Shown piece after piece: positions 54,786 to 63,216 of a stretch of 64,000 nt of DNA. The notes beneath the pieces were generated by a model. The model was given only the letters and a program-made list of their open reading frames with translations. It was not told where the DNA came from and did not search any database. The stretch's first letter is position 1. Every line of letters starts with the position of its first letter. Both the position numbers and the translations under genes were made by a program. This stretch comes from Phenylobacterium sp. CCH9-H3 (GTDB lineage: Bacteria; Pseudomonadota; Alphaproteobacteria; Caulobacterales; Caulobacteraceae): the NCBI RefSeq assembly GCF_001557235.1, contig NZ_LSJI01000022.1, positions 1 to 64,000 of the forward strand, written 5' to 3'.

Positions 54786-54873
54786 GGTCTTCTCCCTGAC
54801 CGGGTTCAAAGGACCACGACTCAGGGGGCAGGCCGCGCACACGGGGGACGGAGTCCGCCCCTCGCGACACGAC

Positions 54874-55019
54874 CGTTCTCATAACCGGACTATGACCGTC
54901 GGCCCCGGGATCGCACCGGGTCTGCTCGTCCCTTCCAGCCGAAGCCGGAAAGCGCCCGCGGGCTCGTCCCCCGAAGGGGCATTACCGCCGGTGGGGAGTT
55001 TCACCCCGCCCTGAGAACG
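54874..55019 (-). promoter_or_regulatory. FMN riboswitch (RFN element)
   Basis: The minus strand carries the conserved RFN sequence. P1 is CGTTCTC (55019-55013) with GAGAACG (54880-54874). The 5' part reads AGGGCGGGGTGAAACTCCCC then ACCGGCGGTAATGCC. The 3' part has GATCCCGGGGCCGACGGTCA and then TAGTCCGGTTATGAGAAC. All family-specific blocks are present. FMN should turn the downstream gene off. Between the aptamer and ATG lie 88 bases (54786-54873), with a GGGGCGGA/TCCGTCCCC hairpin but no T-run, so control is probably at translation. Confidence 0.95.
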
Positions 55020-55049
55020 TAGACCGCCGGCACATCCGACGGCCCGACC

Positions 55050-55079
55050 AGCATAGGCGCCTTCCGCCGCGCGAAACAA
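55050..55079 (-). promoter_or_regulatory. Predicted promoter of the riboswitch transcript
   Basis: On the minus strand TTGTTT (55079-55074) and TATGCT (55055-55050) are separated by 18 bases, giving a start near 55045, about 25 bases before the riboswitch P1. The region is AT-richer than the flanks. This is a pattern match and not verified. Confidence 0.45.
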
Positions 55080-55157
55080 GTGTTTGAAATGAACTCTTGG
55101 GGGTTGTGCCGTCCCGATCCCGTCCACAGCTAAGCCTCGATCTGGAGGAGGCTTCCC

Positions 55158-55535
55158 ATGTTCGACCACCTGTCCCTCGGCGTGCGCGATCTCGCGGCGG
55201 CGCGCGAGTTCTACGACGCCTTCTTCGCGCCGCTGGGGGCTGCGGTGTCGTCCGCGAGCGCCAGGGAGCTGGCCTATGGTCCGGGCGGGCAGGCGGGGTT
55301 GTTCTATCTCTACCCGGTCAGCGGCGAGCAGGTGGCGGGCCTGGGCGCCCACCTGGCCTTCACGGCCGACAGCCGCGTGGCGGTCGACGAGGCCTATCGG
55401 CAGGCGTTGGCGCACGGCGCGACGGCGATCCGCGCCGCCGGCCCGCATCCCGACGTCGCGCCCGGCTACTACGGCTGCGTGATCCTGGATCCCGACGGCA
55501 ACAAGCTGGAGATCGTCGCCGGCGCCATTCACTGA
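55158..55535 (+). CDS. VOC-family (glyoxalase/dioxygenase-fold) protein
   Basis: 125 residues. Single VOC module: MFDHLSLGVRDLAAAREFYD with the first His ligand at residue 4, HLAFTADSRVAVDEAY (second His), and CVILDPDGNKLEIVAG with the metal-binding Glu. The metal set is complete, so it may be a lyase or isomerase, but the substrate cannot be told. AGGAGG lies about nine bases before the ATG. It diverges from the FMN-riboswitch operon. Confidence 0.85.
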   Translation: MFDHLSLGVRDLAAAREFYDAFFAPLGAAVSSASARELAYGPGGQAGLFYLYPVSGEQVAGLGAHLAFTADSRVAVDEAYRQALAHGATAIRAAGPHPDVAPGYYGCVILDPDGNKLEIVAGAIH

Positions 55536-55565
55536 CCGCGGCGCGTCGGCCGCGGTCCTGGGGCG

Positions 55566-56009
55566 CTAGGCGCGCTTGTTGAGCGTGATCGCCGTGGCCG
55601 ACGCCCCGCCCGCCTGGACGCCGCCGGCGCCATAGACGCTGGCCTGGCTGCGCTGGCTGGCGACCTCCTCGGCAATGCACCTGACCAGGCCCTCGGTGAC
55701 CGTACGCGCCGCCTCGATGGCGCGACCCTGGCGCGCCAGCACGGCGTCGAAGGCCTCGGTCGCGCGGATCAGGCGCGTGCGGGCCTCCAGCGGGGCGGCG
55801 TCCACCAGGCGGCGGTCGGCGCGGACGCGGGTGCTCTCGTGCCGGTAGAGGTTGGCGAGGCGCGAGGTCTCCTCCATCAGCACCGCGGCGTCCTGCGGCC
55901 GGCGTTGCTCGAACGCCAGGGCCTGCTGGGCGATCAGCTCGGTCAGGCGCTCGGTCAGGATGATCAGCTGGTCGACGCGGTCGGCGGCGTCTGTCGCGGC
56001 GATGGCCAT
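55566..56009 (-). CDS. flbY: FlbY/FlgN-like flagellar protein
   Basis: 147 residues, mainly helical: ERLTELIAQQALAFEQRRPQ, then LMEETSRLANLYRHESTRVRAD, then LIRATEAFDAVLARQGRAIEAARTV. This resembles the FlgN-type export chaperone fold. In Caulobacter the gene after flgI and the FlgJ-like gene is named flbY, and position is the main ground for the symbol. The Gly/Ala-rich C-terminus (about 120-147) looks disordered. Start overlaps the flgJ-like stop by one base. Confidence 0.65.
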   Translation of the reverse strand: MAIAATDAADRVDQLIILTERLTELIAQQALAFEQRRPQDAAVLMEETSRLANLYRHESTRVRADRRLVDAAPLEARTRLIRATEAFDAVLARQGRAIEAARTVTEGLVRCIAEEVASQRSQASVYGAGGVQAGGASATAITLNKRA

Positions 56010-56323
56010 TACTGGAGCCCCTGCAACTTCAGGATTTCACGCTGGACGGTGTCGGCCAGGCCGATGCCGCCGGACTTGGCGACCTGCTTGCCCATGGCCT
56101 CGGTCATCAGCGAGCGGAACATCTCCTCGCCCGCGCCGCCGCCGAAGGGCCCGTCCGTCTCCAGGCCCTGGAACATGTGCTGGAACATGGTCGACAGGAA
56201 CTGGGCCTCGAACTTCTGGCCGGCGTCCCGCGCCTTCGACGTGGCGAGATCGGCGGTGGTGGCCTGGACGGTGGGCGTCAGCAGGTTGGGCGAGATCGTC
56301 GGCGGCGAGATCGGACCGGCCAT
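56009..56323 (-). CDS. flgJ: FlgJ-like rod-binding protein without muramidase domain
   Basis: 104 residues. Matches the N-terminal rod-binding domain of FlgJ: AGQKFEAQFLSTMFQHMFQG and EEMFRSLMTEAMGKQVAKSGGIGLAD. The C-terminal glycan hydrolase present in enterobacterial FlgJ is missing, as is usual for alphaproteobacteria, where a separate lytic enzyme is used. It caps rod assembly in the periplasm. Start overlaps the flgI stop, so it is coupled to the P-ring gene. Confidence 0.85.
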   Translation of the reverse strand: MAGPISPPTISPNLLTPTVQATTADLATSKARDAGQKFEAQFLSTMFQHMFQGLETDGPFGGGAGEEMFRSLMTEAMGKQVAKSGGIGLADTVQREILKLQGLQ

Positions 56324-57432
56324 CACATCACCTCGATTTCGGCCTGCAGGGCGCCCGCGGCCTTGATGGTCTGCAGGATGGAGATCATGTCGCGCGGCGT
56401 GACGCCCAGGGCGTTCAGGCCGGCCACCAGGTTGGCCAGCGACGCGCCCGACCGCACGGTCAGGAACTGCCGGCCGGTCTCCTCCGAGACGCTGATGTCC
56501 GACTGCGGCACCACCGTGGTCTCGCCGCCGCGGGAGAAAGCGCCCGGCTGGCTGACCGCCGGCTGTTCGCGCACCGTGATGGTCAGGTTGCCCTGCTGGA
56601 TCGCGACCGTGGAGACCCGCACGGCGTCGCCCATGACGATCACGCCGGCCACCTCGTCGATCACCACCTTGGCGCCGTTGTCCGGCTCGACGGTCAGGTT
56701 CTCGACCTGGGCCATGAAGCTCACCATGTCCTGGCCCGCCGGCGGGCGGATCGAGACGATGGTCGGGTTCTCGGCCACCGCGGAGCCTGCGTAGGCGAGG
56801 TTGATCACGTCGGCGATGCGCCGGGCGGTGGTGAAGTCGGGATTGCGGAGCGTCATCCGCATCTGGCCCATGTTGGCCAGCCGGAAGCCGATCTCGCGCT
56901 CGACGCTCGCGCCCCCGGCGATGCGGCCGGCGGTGGGAACGCCCTTCAGCACCGTCGAGCCCGAGGCGCCGCCCGCGCTGACCGAACCGGTCTGCACCGT
57001 GCCCTGGGCGACGGCGTAGGCCTGGCCATCGGCGCCCATCAGCGGCGTCACCAGCAGCGTGCCCCCCAGCAGGCTCTTGGCGTCGCCCAGCGCCGAGACC
57101 GCGGCGTCGATCTGGGCGCCTGGGGCCGCGAAGGGCGGCAGCTTCGCGGTCACCATGACCGCGGCCACGTTCTTGGTGTTCAGGTTGGCGTCGCGGACGT
57201 TGACCCCCAGGCGTTCGAGCATCGCCTCGAGGCTCTGGCGCGTGAACGGCGCGTTGCGGAGCGCATCGCCTGTCCCGTTCAGCCCGACGACGATGCCGTA
57301 GCCGACGAGCTGGTTCTCGCGTACGCCCTCGAACTCGACGATGTCCTTGATGCGGGACTTGGCGAGCGCCGGCTGGGCCGCGAAGGCTGCGGCGGCGAGA
57401 ATGAGGACGGAGAGGAGTCGGACCGGACGCAT
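56323..57432 (-). CDS. flgI: Flagellar P-ring protein
   Basis: 369 residues. Signal peptide 1-24 (ending QPALA). Forms the periplasmic ring around the flagellar rod. Seen: RIKDIVEFEGVRENQLVGYGIVVGLNGTGD, with LVGYGIVVGLNGTGD as the core; LLVTPLMGADGQAYAVAQG, and ARVNL-type TLRNPDFTTARRIADVINLAYAG. C-terminal MISILQTIKAAGALQAEIEV. A sigma-54 promoter lies 36 bases before the ATG. Divergent from fliX as in Caulobacter. Confidence 0.95.
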   Translation of the reverse strand: MRPVRLLSVLILAAAAFAAQPALAKSRIKDIVEFEGVRENQLVGYGIVVGLNGTGDALRNAPFTRQSLEAMLERLGVNVRDANLNTKNVAAVMVTAKLPPFAAPGAQIDAAVSALGDAKSLLGGTLLVTPLMGADGQAYAVAQGTVQTGSVSAGGASGSTVLKGVPTAGRIAGGASVEREIGFRLANMGQMRMTLRNPDFTTARRIADVINLAYAGSAVAENPTIVSIRPPAGQDMVSFMAQVENLTVEPDNGAKVVIDEVAGVIVMGDAVRVSTVAIQQGNLTITVREQPAVSQPGAFSRGGETTVVPQSDISVSEETGRQFLTVRSGASLANLVAGLNALGVTPRDMISILQTIKAAGALQAEIEVM

Positions 57433-57467
57433 GTCGACCTTCGGGCGCAAATGTTCGCGAACCCCAA

Positions 57468-57484
57468 CGCCAGAACCGTGCCAA
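57468..57484 (-). promoter_or_regulatory. Sigma-54 promoter of flgI
   Basis: Minus-strand TTGGCACGGTTCTGGCG has GG and GC separated by exactly ten bases, the invariant core of sigma-54 promoters (TGGCAC-N5-TTGC consensus). It is 36 bases before the flgI start, giving a leader of about 25. In Caulobacter the P-ring gene is a class III sigma-54 gene activated by FlbD. Confidence 0.8.
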
Positions 57485-57556
57485 CCGGAAAGCGTAATGA
57501 AATCAGAAGATCGAGCGGCGGGTGGGCAGTTTCGACTAGGCAGAAAAAGCCGCCCG

Positions 57557-57571
57557 TTAACCATGCTTCAA
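57557..57571 (+). promoter_or_regulatory. CtrA-binding-like site upstream of fliX
   Basis: TTAA, seven bases, TCAA. This matches the CtrA consensus TTAA-N7-TTAA at seven of eight positions, and also TTAACCAT of the extended consensus. It lies 51 bases before the fliX ATG, where early (class II) flagellar promoters of Caulobacter carry CtrA sites. The rest of the 57433-57621 gap shows no gene. Confidence 0.6.
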
Positions 57572-57621
57572 GCTTGCGCGCCGATGGTGCCCACTGAGAG
57601 TAGAGGACTGGCGTCCATCCC

Positions 57622-58056
57622 ATGAAAGTCACCGGAACAGGCGGTCTGTCGCAGGCGTCGGGCGCCAAGCCCGCCGCGCGGGCGGGCGGCGGCGCGGGCT
57701 TCCAATTGTCGGGCGTGTCCGCGCCCGCGGCGCCGACCCAGGTCTCCGGCGCCTCCGGGGTCTCCAGCGTCATGGGCGTGGAGGCGCTCCTGGCCCTGCA
57801 GGACGTGGAATCGCCGACCGAGCGCAAGCGCCGCTCCGTCCGGCGCGCCAGCCGGCTCCTCGATCAACTTGACGGCATCAAGGTGGCGCTTCTGGGCGGG
57901 GAATTGTCGCAGAGCCAGCTCGACAGCCTGGCCCGCGCCGTACGCGAGCAGCGCTCGGCGACGGAGGATCCGCAGCTGGAGGCGGTTCTTGACGAGATAG
58001 AAACCCGTGCGGCGGTAGAGTTGGCGAAGCTGGAGGCGGCACGTGGCGGTGGATAA
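57622..58056 (+). CDS. fliX: Flagellar assembly regulator FliX
   Basis: 144 residues. Caulobacterales-specific protein coupling early flagellar assembly to sigma-54 gene expression through FlbD. Disordered Gly/Ala/Ser N-terminus (1-50), then the conserved helical part VMGVEALLALQDVESPTERKRRSVRRASRLLDQLDGIKVALLGG, of which RRASRLLDQLDGIKVALLGG is the core, and a C-terminal helix EDPQLEAVLDEIETRAAVELAKLE. Divergent position from flgI agrees with Caulobacter. Confidence 0.92.
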   Translation: MKVTGTGGLSQASGAKPAARAGGGAGFQLSGVSAPAAPTQVSGASGVSSVMGVEALLALQDVESPTERKRRSVRRASRLLDQLDGIKVALLGGELSQSQLDSLARAVREQRSATEDPQLEAVLDEIETRAAVELAKLEAARGGG

Positions 58057-58149
58057 GAGTCCGCGGCGCTTCGGCGGCGTTGAAACCATCGGTCGTTTTG
58101 CTATACAGCCGGCGCGTGTCTCAGGGGTACCAGGGGGCGTGAGGTTTTC

Positions 58150-58578
58150 ATGAAAACAGCCACGGTTTTGGCTGAGAGTCCTGACTACCGTCCTTCCGAG
58201 GACGAGGAGTTCATGAACGAGCGTCAGCTTGAGTATTTCAAGCAGAAGCTTCTGGCGTGGAAAGAAGACATCCTCCGCGAATCTCGCGAGACGCTGTCCC
58301 ATCTCCAAAAGGAAACTGAGAACCACCCGGACCTTGCGGACCGGGCGTCCTCGGAGACCGATCGCGCTCTTGAGCTTCGCACGCGGGACCGTCAGCGTAA
58401 GCTCATCTCCAAGATCGACGAGGCCCTGCGCCGGATCGAGGACAATTCGTACGGCTATTGCGAAGAGACCGGGGAGCCCATCGGGCTGGCCCGCCTCGAC
58501 GCGCGGCCGATCGCGACCCTGAGCCTCGAAGCCCAGGAGCGGCATGAGCGCCGCGAGCGCGTCCACCGCGACGACTGA
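58150..58578 (+). CDS. dksA: RNA polymerase-binding DksA without zinc ligands
   Basis: 142 residues. Binds the RNA polymerase secondary channel with ppGpp. Coiled coil (about 26-95) with the tip motif D-L-A-D-R-A (residues 61-66). The globular end reads YGYCEETGEPIGLARLDARP, where the four Cys of E. coli DksA are reduced to Cys104 only. This is the common alphaproteobacterial form; the fold can stand without zinc. ATG at 58150 is strongly supported, since an in-frame ATG at 58213 would remove part of the conserved N-terminus. Confidence 0.93.
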   Translation: MKTATVLAESPDYRPSEDEEFMNERQLEYFKQKLLAWKEDILRESRETLSHLQKETENHPDLADRASSETDRALELRTRDRQRKLISKIDEALRRIEDNSYGYCEETGEPIGLARLDARPIATLSLEAQERHERRERVHRDD

Positions 58579-58705
58579 TCGCCGGCTGCCGCTGAGCCGT
58601 AGCGGGTCGCCGGATTGACGGCGGCGCGGCGCATCCGTCGAGATGCAGCGGCCACCGGCCGCAGATCCATGCGTTATGGCCCCGCGAACTGGCGGGAGAT
58701 GCGCA

Positions 58706-59125
58706 ATGGTGAAGGTTCTGGGTATCGACCATCTGGCCATCCGGGTGAGCGACTTCGCCGCCTCGAAGGCCTTCTACGAAAAACTGTTCGCCTTCCTGGG
58801 GTTCGAGGTGCTCGACGCGTTCGAGGACGCCATGGGCTGGACCAACGGCTCGACCCGCTTCTGGATCGGCCAGGCGGAGGAGGGGCGTCGTCACCGTCAC
58901 CACACCGGCGACGTGGGCTTCCACCACTATGCGTTCGAGCTGCAAAGCCGCGCCGAGGTGGATGAGCTGGAGGCGTTCGTGAAGAGCCTGGGCGCCACCA
59001 TCGTCGACCCGGCGGGCGAGTATTACGAGGACTACTACGCCGTCTTTTTCCTCGACCCCGACGGGCTGAAGCTGGAAGGGATGAAGTACGGGGAGCGGAC
59101 CGCCCAGGCCAAAGCCGGCGGTTGA
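58706..59125 (+). CDS. VOC-family protein
   Basis: 139 residues. VOC fold: VLGIDHLAIRVSDFAASKAFYEKLF with His at residue 8, GDVGFHHYAFELQSRAEVDELE (second His pair), and FFLDPDGLKLEGMKYG with the Glu ligand. Resembles glyoxalase/bleomycin-resistance group proteins. Start ATG 58706 follows GGGAG at eight bases; longer in-frame ATGs upstream lack such a site. The 127-base gap from dksA holds no clear gene. Confidence 0.85.
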   Translation: MVKVLGIDHLAIRVSDFAASKAFYEKLFAFLGFEVLDAFEDAMGWTNGSTRFWIGQAEEGRRHRHHTGDVGFHHYAFELQSRAEVDELEAFVKSLGATIVDPAGEYYEDYYAVFFLDPDGLKLEGMKYGERTAQAKAGG

Positions 59126-59153
59126 GGTTTTGCTCAGACCTTCGATCCTATAT

Positions 59154-59170
59154 ATGCTCAAAATGAGCAT
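59154..59170. promoter_or_regulatory. Perfect palindrome upstream of nadE
   Basis: ATGCTCAAAATGAGCAT: seven-base arms around AAA, ending 21 bases before the nadE GTG and overlapping a TATATA that could be the -10 element. The layout fits a repressor operator. I cannot name the regulator; it does not match the NrtR motif I know. Confidence 0.5.
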
Positions 59171-59191
59171 TAGTCCGGACGGGAGCTGTCG

Positions 59192-61237
<2,046 letters not shown>

Positions 61238-61247
61238 AAGGCGGGCG

Positions 61248-61391
61248 TCAGCGGACGCTCGGCTGCCAGGCGCCGCCGCGGCCGGTCCGGCGTTCGGACC
61301 AGTAGCGAACCAGCCGGCGGTACAGCGGGACCACGCCGTCGACCCAATAGCCGAACGGAACGTCCTTATGGATGCGGTGCAGTTCTTCCAT
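61248..61391 (-). CDS. 47-residue small protein opposite the LysR gene
   Basis: Starts ATG 61391 with GGGAG six bases before it (an ATG two codons earlier would touch that site). It reads [20 protein letters not shown], then a basic and aromatic second half with [11 protein letters not shown], and stops at TGA 61250-61248. Third codon positions are almost all G/C and codon choice matches neighbours. There is no signal or membrane helix; a short amphipathic helix is likely. No family recognised. It is divergent from the LysR regulator and convergent with nadE, ten bases from its stop. Confidence 0.55.
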   Translation of the reverse strand: MEELHRIHKDVPFGYWVDGVVPLYRRLVRYWSERRTGRGGAWQPSVR

Positions 61392-61475
61392 GACCATCTC
61401 CCGTCGAGGGGTTGTCTTCGAAGGAGAAGATGATCGTCTGCGGGCTTCTGTTCAAAGCGGTTCTACTGCTGTATC

Positions 61476-61492
61476 CATAAGGCATACTTATG
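61476..61492. promoter_or_regulatory. LysR-type operator overlapping the LysR start codon
   Basis: CATAAGGCATACTTATG: six-base arms CATAAG and CTTATG around GCATA, containing the T-N11-A core of LysR-type boxes (T61478, A61490). A second perfect repeat, GGCATA-CT-TATGCC (61481-61494), overlaps it. Its place over the LysR ATG (61490) suggests self-repression. The gap 61392-61489 holds the divergent promoters. Confidence 0.55.
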
Positions 61493-62425
61493 CCAGACCC
61501 GCTCGCCACCCTGCCGCTCAGCGCCATCCGCGTGTTCGAGGCCGCCGCCCGGCTCGGCAGCTTCACGCGCGCCGCGGAGGAGCTGGGCATGACCCAGGCG
61601 GCGGTGAGCTGGCAGGTGAAGGCGCTGGAGACGCGGCTGGATCAGCCCCTGTTCCGCCGCCTGCCGCGCGAGGTGGCCCTGACGCCGGCGGGCGAGCGTC
61701 TGGCCCGCGGGGCCGCCGAGGCCATGAGCGCCTTGCGCAGCGCCGTCGGCGACATCGCGGAGAGCGGCGCGGGCGTGCTCTCGATCACCGTCCTCAACAC
61801 CTTCGCCACCCAGTGGCTGGCCCCGCGGCTGGGCGCCTTCCAGGTGGCCCATCCGGAGATCGCCGTGCGCCTGGATTCCTCGCAGCGGCTGGTCGACCTG
61901 ACGCGGGAGACGTTCGACGTCGGCATCCGCGGCGGCCGGAATGGGCAGTGGCCCGGTCTGGAGTCGCTGTTCCTGTTCCCCTCCGCCCAGACCGTGCTCG
62001 CGACGCCGAAGGTGATGGAGGCCCTCGGGCCCGATCCACGCCCGGAGGACCTGCTGAAGGTGGAGTGTGTGGGATCCCAGGCGGAGTGGGCCGCCTGGTA
62101 CGCCAATGCCGGGGTGGTCCGCGGCGCGCCCGAGCTGGGCGGAGGGCCTCGGATCACCGCCGACACCCAGGTGCTGGAAGTCGCGACGGCGGTGGCGAAC
62201 GGCGCGGCGGCCATCGGCTCGCCCGTGATGTTCGGGGCCGATATCGCCGCCGGGCGCCTGGTCCAGCCCTTCGAGATCTATATCGGCGACGAGGGCGGCT
62301 ATTGGCTGGCCTACGCCGAAGACCGCCGCAGGGCGCGCAAGATCGCAGCCTTGCGCGCCTGGCTTCTCGACCAGGTCCAGGCCGATCCCGCGGCCCAGCG
62401 CCAGCTTCGGAGGCGAGGGCTGTAG
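61490..62425 (+). CDS. LysR-family transcriptional regulator (GcvA-like)
   Basis: 311 residues. N-terminal winged helix-turn-helix: LSAIRVFEAAARLGSFTRAAEELGMTQAAVSWQVKALE, with ARLGSFTRAAEELGMTQAAV as recognition core, then LFRRLPREVALTPAGERL. C-terminal effector domain (about 92-300) of the GcvA/AmpR type. Usually such regulators control a divergent gene; here that is the 47-residue protein. Start codon lies inside the inverted repeats described separately. Confidence 0.9.
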   Translation: MPDPLATLPLSAIRVFEAAARLGSFTRAAEELGMTQAAVSWQVKALETRLDQPLFRRLPREVALTPAGERLARGAAEAMSALRSAVGDIAESGAGVLSITVLNTFATQWLAPRLGAFQVAHPEIAVRLDSSQRLVDLTRETFDVGIRGGRNGQWPGLESLFLFPSAQTVLATPKVMEALGPDPRPEDLLKVECVGSQAEWAAWYANAGVVRGAPELGGGPRITADTQVLEVATAVANGAAAIGSPVMFGADIAAGRLVQPFEIYIGDEGGYWLAYAEDRRRARKIAALRAWLLDQVQADPAAQRQLRRRGL

Positions 62426-62437
62426 GGGGTCTTGCGC

Positions 62438-63040
62438 CTATCCCCGGCGGCCGACCGCGGCTTCGGACGGAAAGGGCTCGCGCCCCTGGCCCAGCAGGGC
62501 GGGCACCACCTCGTCGACGGTCTCGACCGAGACCCAGGCCTTCATGAAGTCCGGCGGCGTCAGCCTCTCGTCCACCGTGTGCTGGAACAGCTTGAACAGC
62601 GGCTCCCAGAAGCCGCGCGGATTGTAGAACACCACCGGCTTGGCGTGCAGGTCCAGGCGCCGCCACGACAGCAGCTCGACCACCTCCTCCAGGGTGCCGA
62701 TGCCGCCCGGCAGGATCACGAAGCTGTCGGACCGCTGGAACATGAGCATTTTCCGCTCATGCATGTTGTCGACGATGATGTGCTCGACCATCTCGAGCGC
62801 GCGTTCCTTGCCCACCAGGAAGGTGGGGATGATCCCCAGCACCTGGCCGCCGGCGTGGTGCGCGCCCCGCGCCACGGCGCCCATCAGGCCGACGCCGCCG
62901 CCGCCGTAGACCAGCTTGATGCCCGCGTCGGCCAGGGCCTTGCCCAGAGCTCCGGCCGCATTGAGGAATTCCGCGTCCGCCTCGTCGGAGGAGCCACAGA
63001 AGACACAGGCTGATTCCAGGCGTTGGCTCCGACGCCGCAT
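62438..63040 (-). CDS. LOG-family protein (TIGR00730; nucleotide phosphoribohydrolase)
   Basis: 200 residues, Rossmann-like. Signatures CVFCGSSDEADAEF near the N-terminus, VYGGGGVGLMGAVARGAHHAGG (residues 44-65 region), and SFVILPGGIGTLEEVVELLSW, the PGGxGTxxE catalytic motif. Family members release free bases from AMP-type nucleotides or cytokinin ribotides. Biological role in this organism unknown. Stop is 12 bases from that of the convergent LysR gene. Confidence 0.88.
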   Translation of the reverse strand: MRRRSQRLESACVFCGSSDEADAEFLNAAGALGKALADAGIKLVYGGGGVGLMGAVARGAHHAGGQVLGIIPTFLVGKERALEMVEHIIVDNMHERKMLMFQRSDSFVILPGGIGTLEEVVELLSWRRLDLHAKPVVFYNPRGFWEPLFKLFQHTVDERLTPPDFMKAWVSVETVDEVVPALLGQGREPFPSEAAVGRRG

Positions 63041-63216
63041 ACGCAGTACTCCAGGGAAATCTCATGGGGCCGCTTGCCGTCACGGCGCGCAAGCCCAATT
63101 AGCTAGGCTCAGGGTTAAGGAGTTTCGGACACGTCGTGAAGAGGGCCCCGCGTTACATCCTTGCCCGTCCTGTGGACGCGCCGGCGTCCGGGGCCTGAAG
63201 CTTGGTCCACGCCCAC

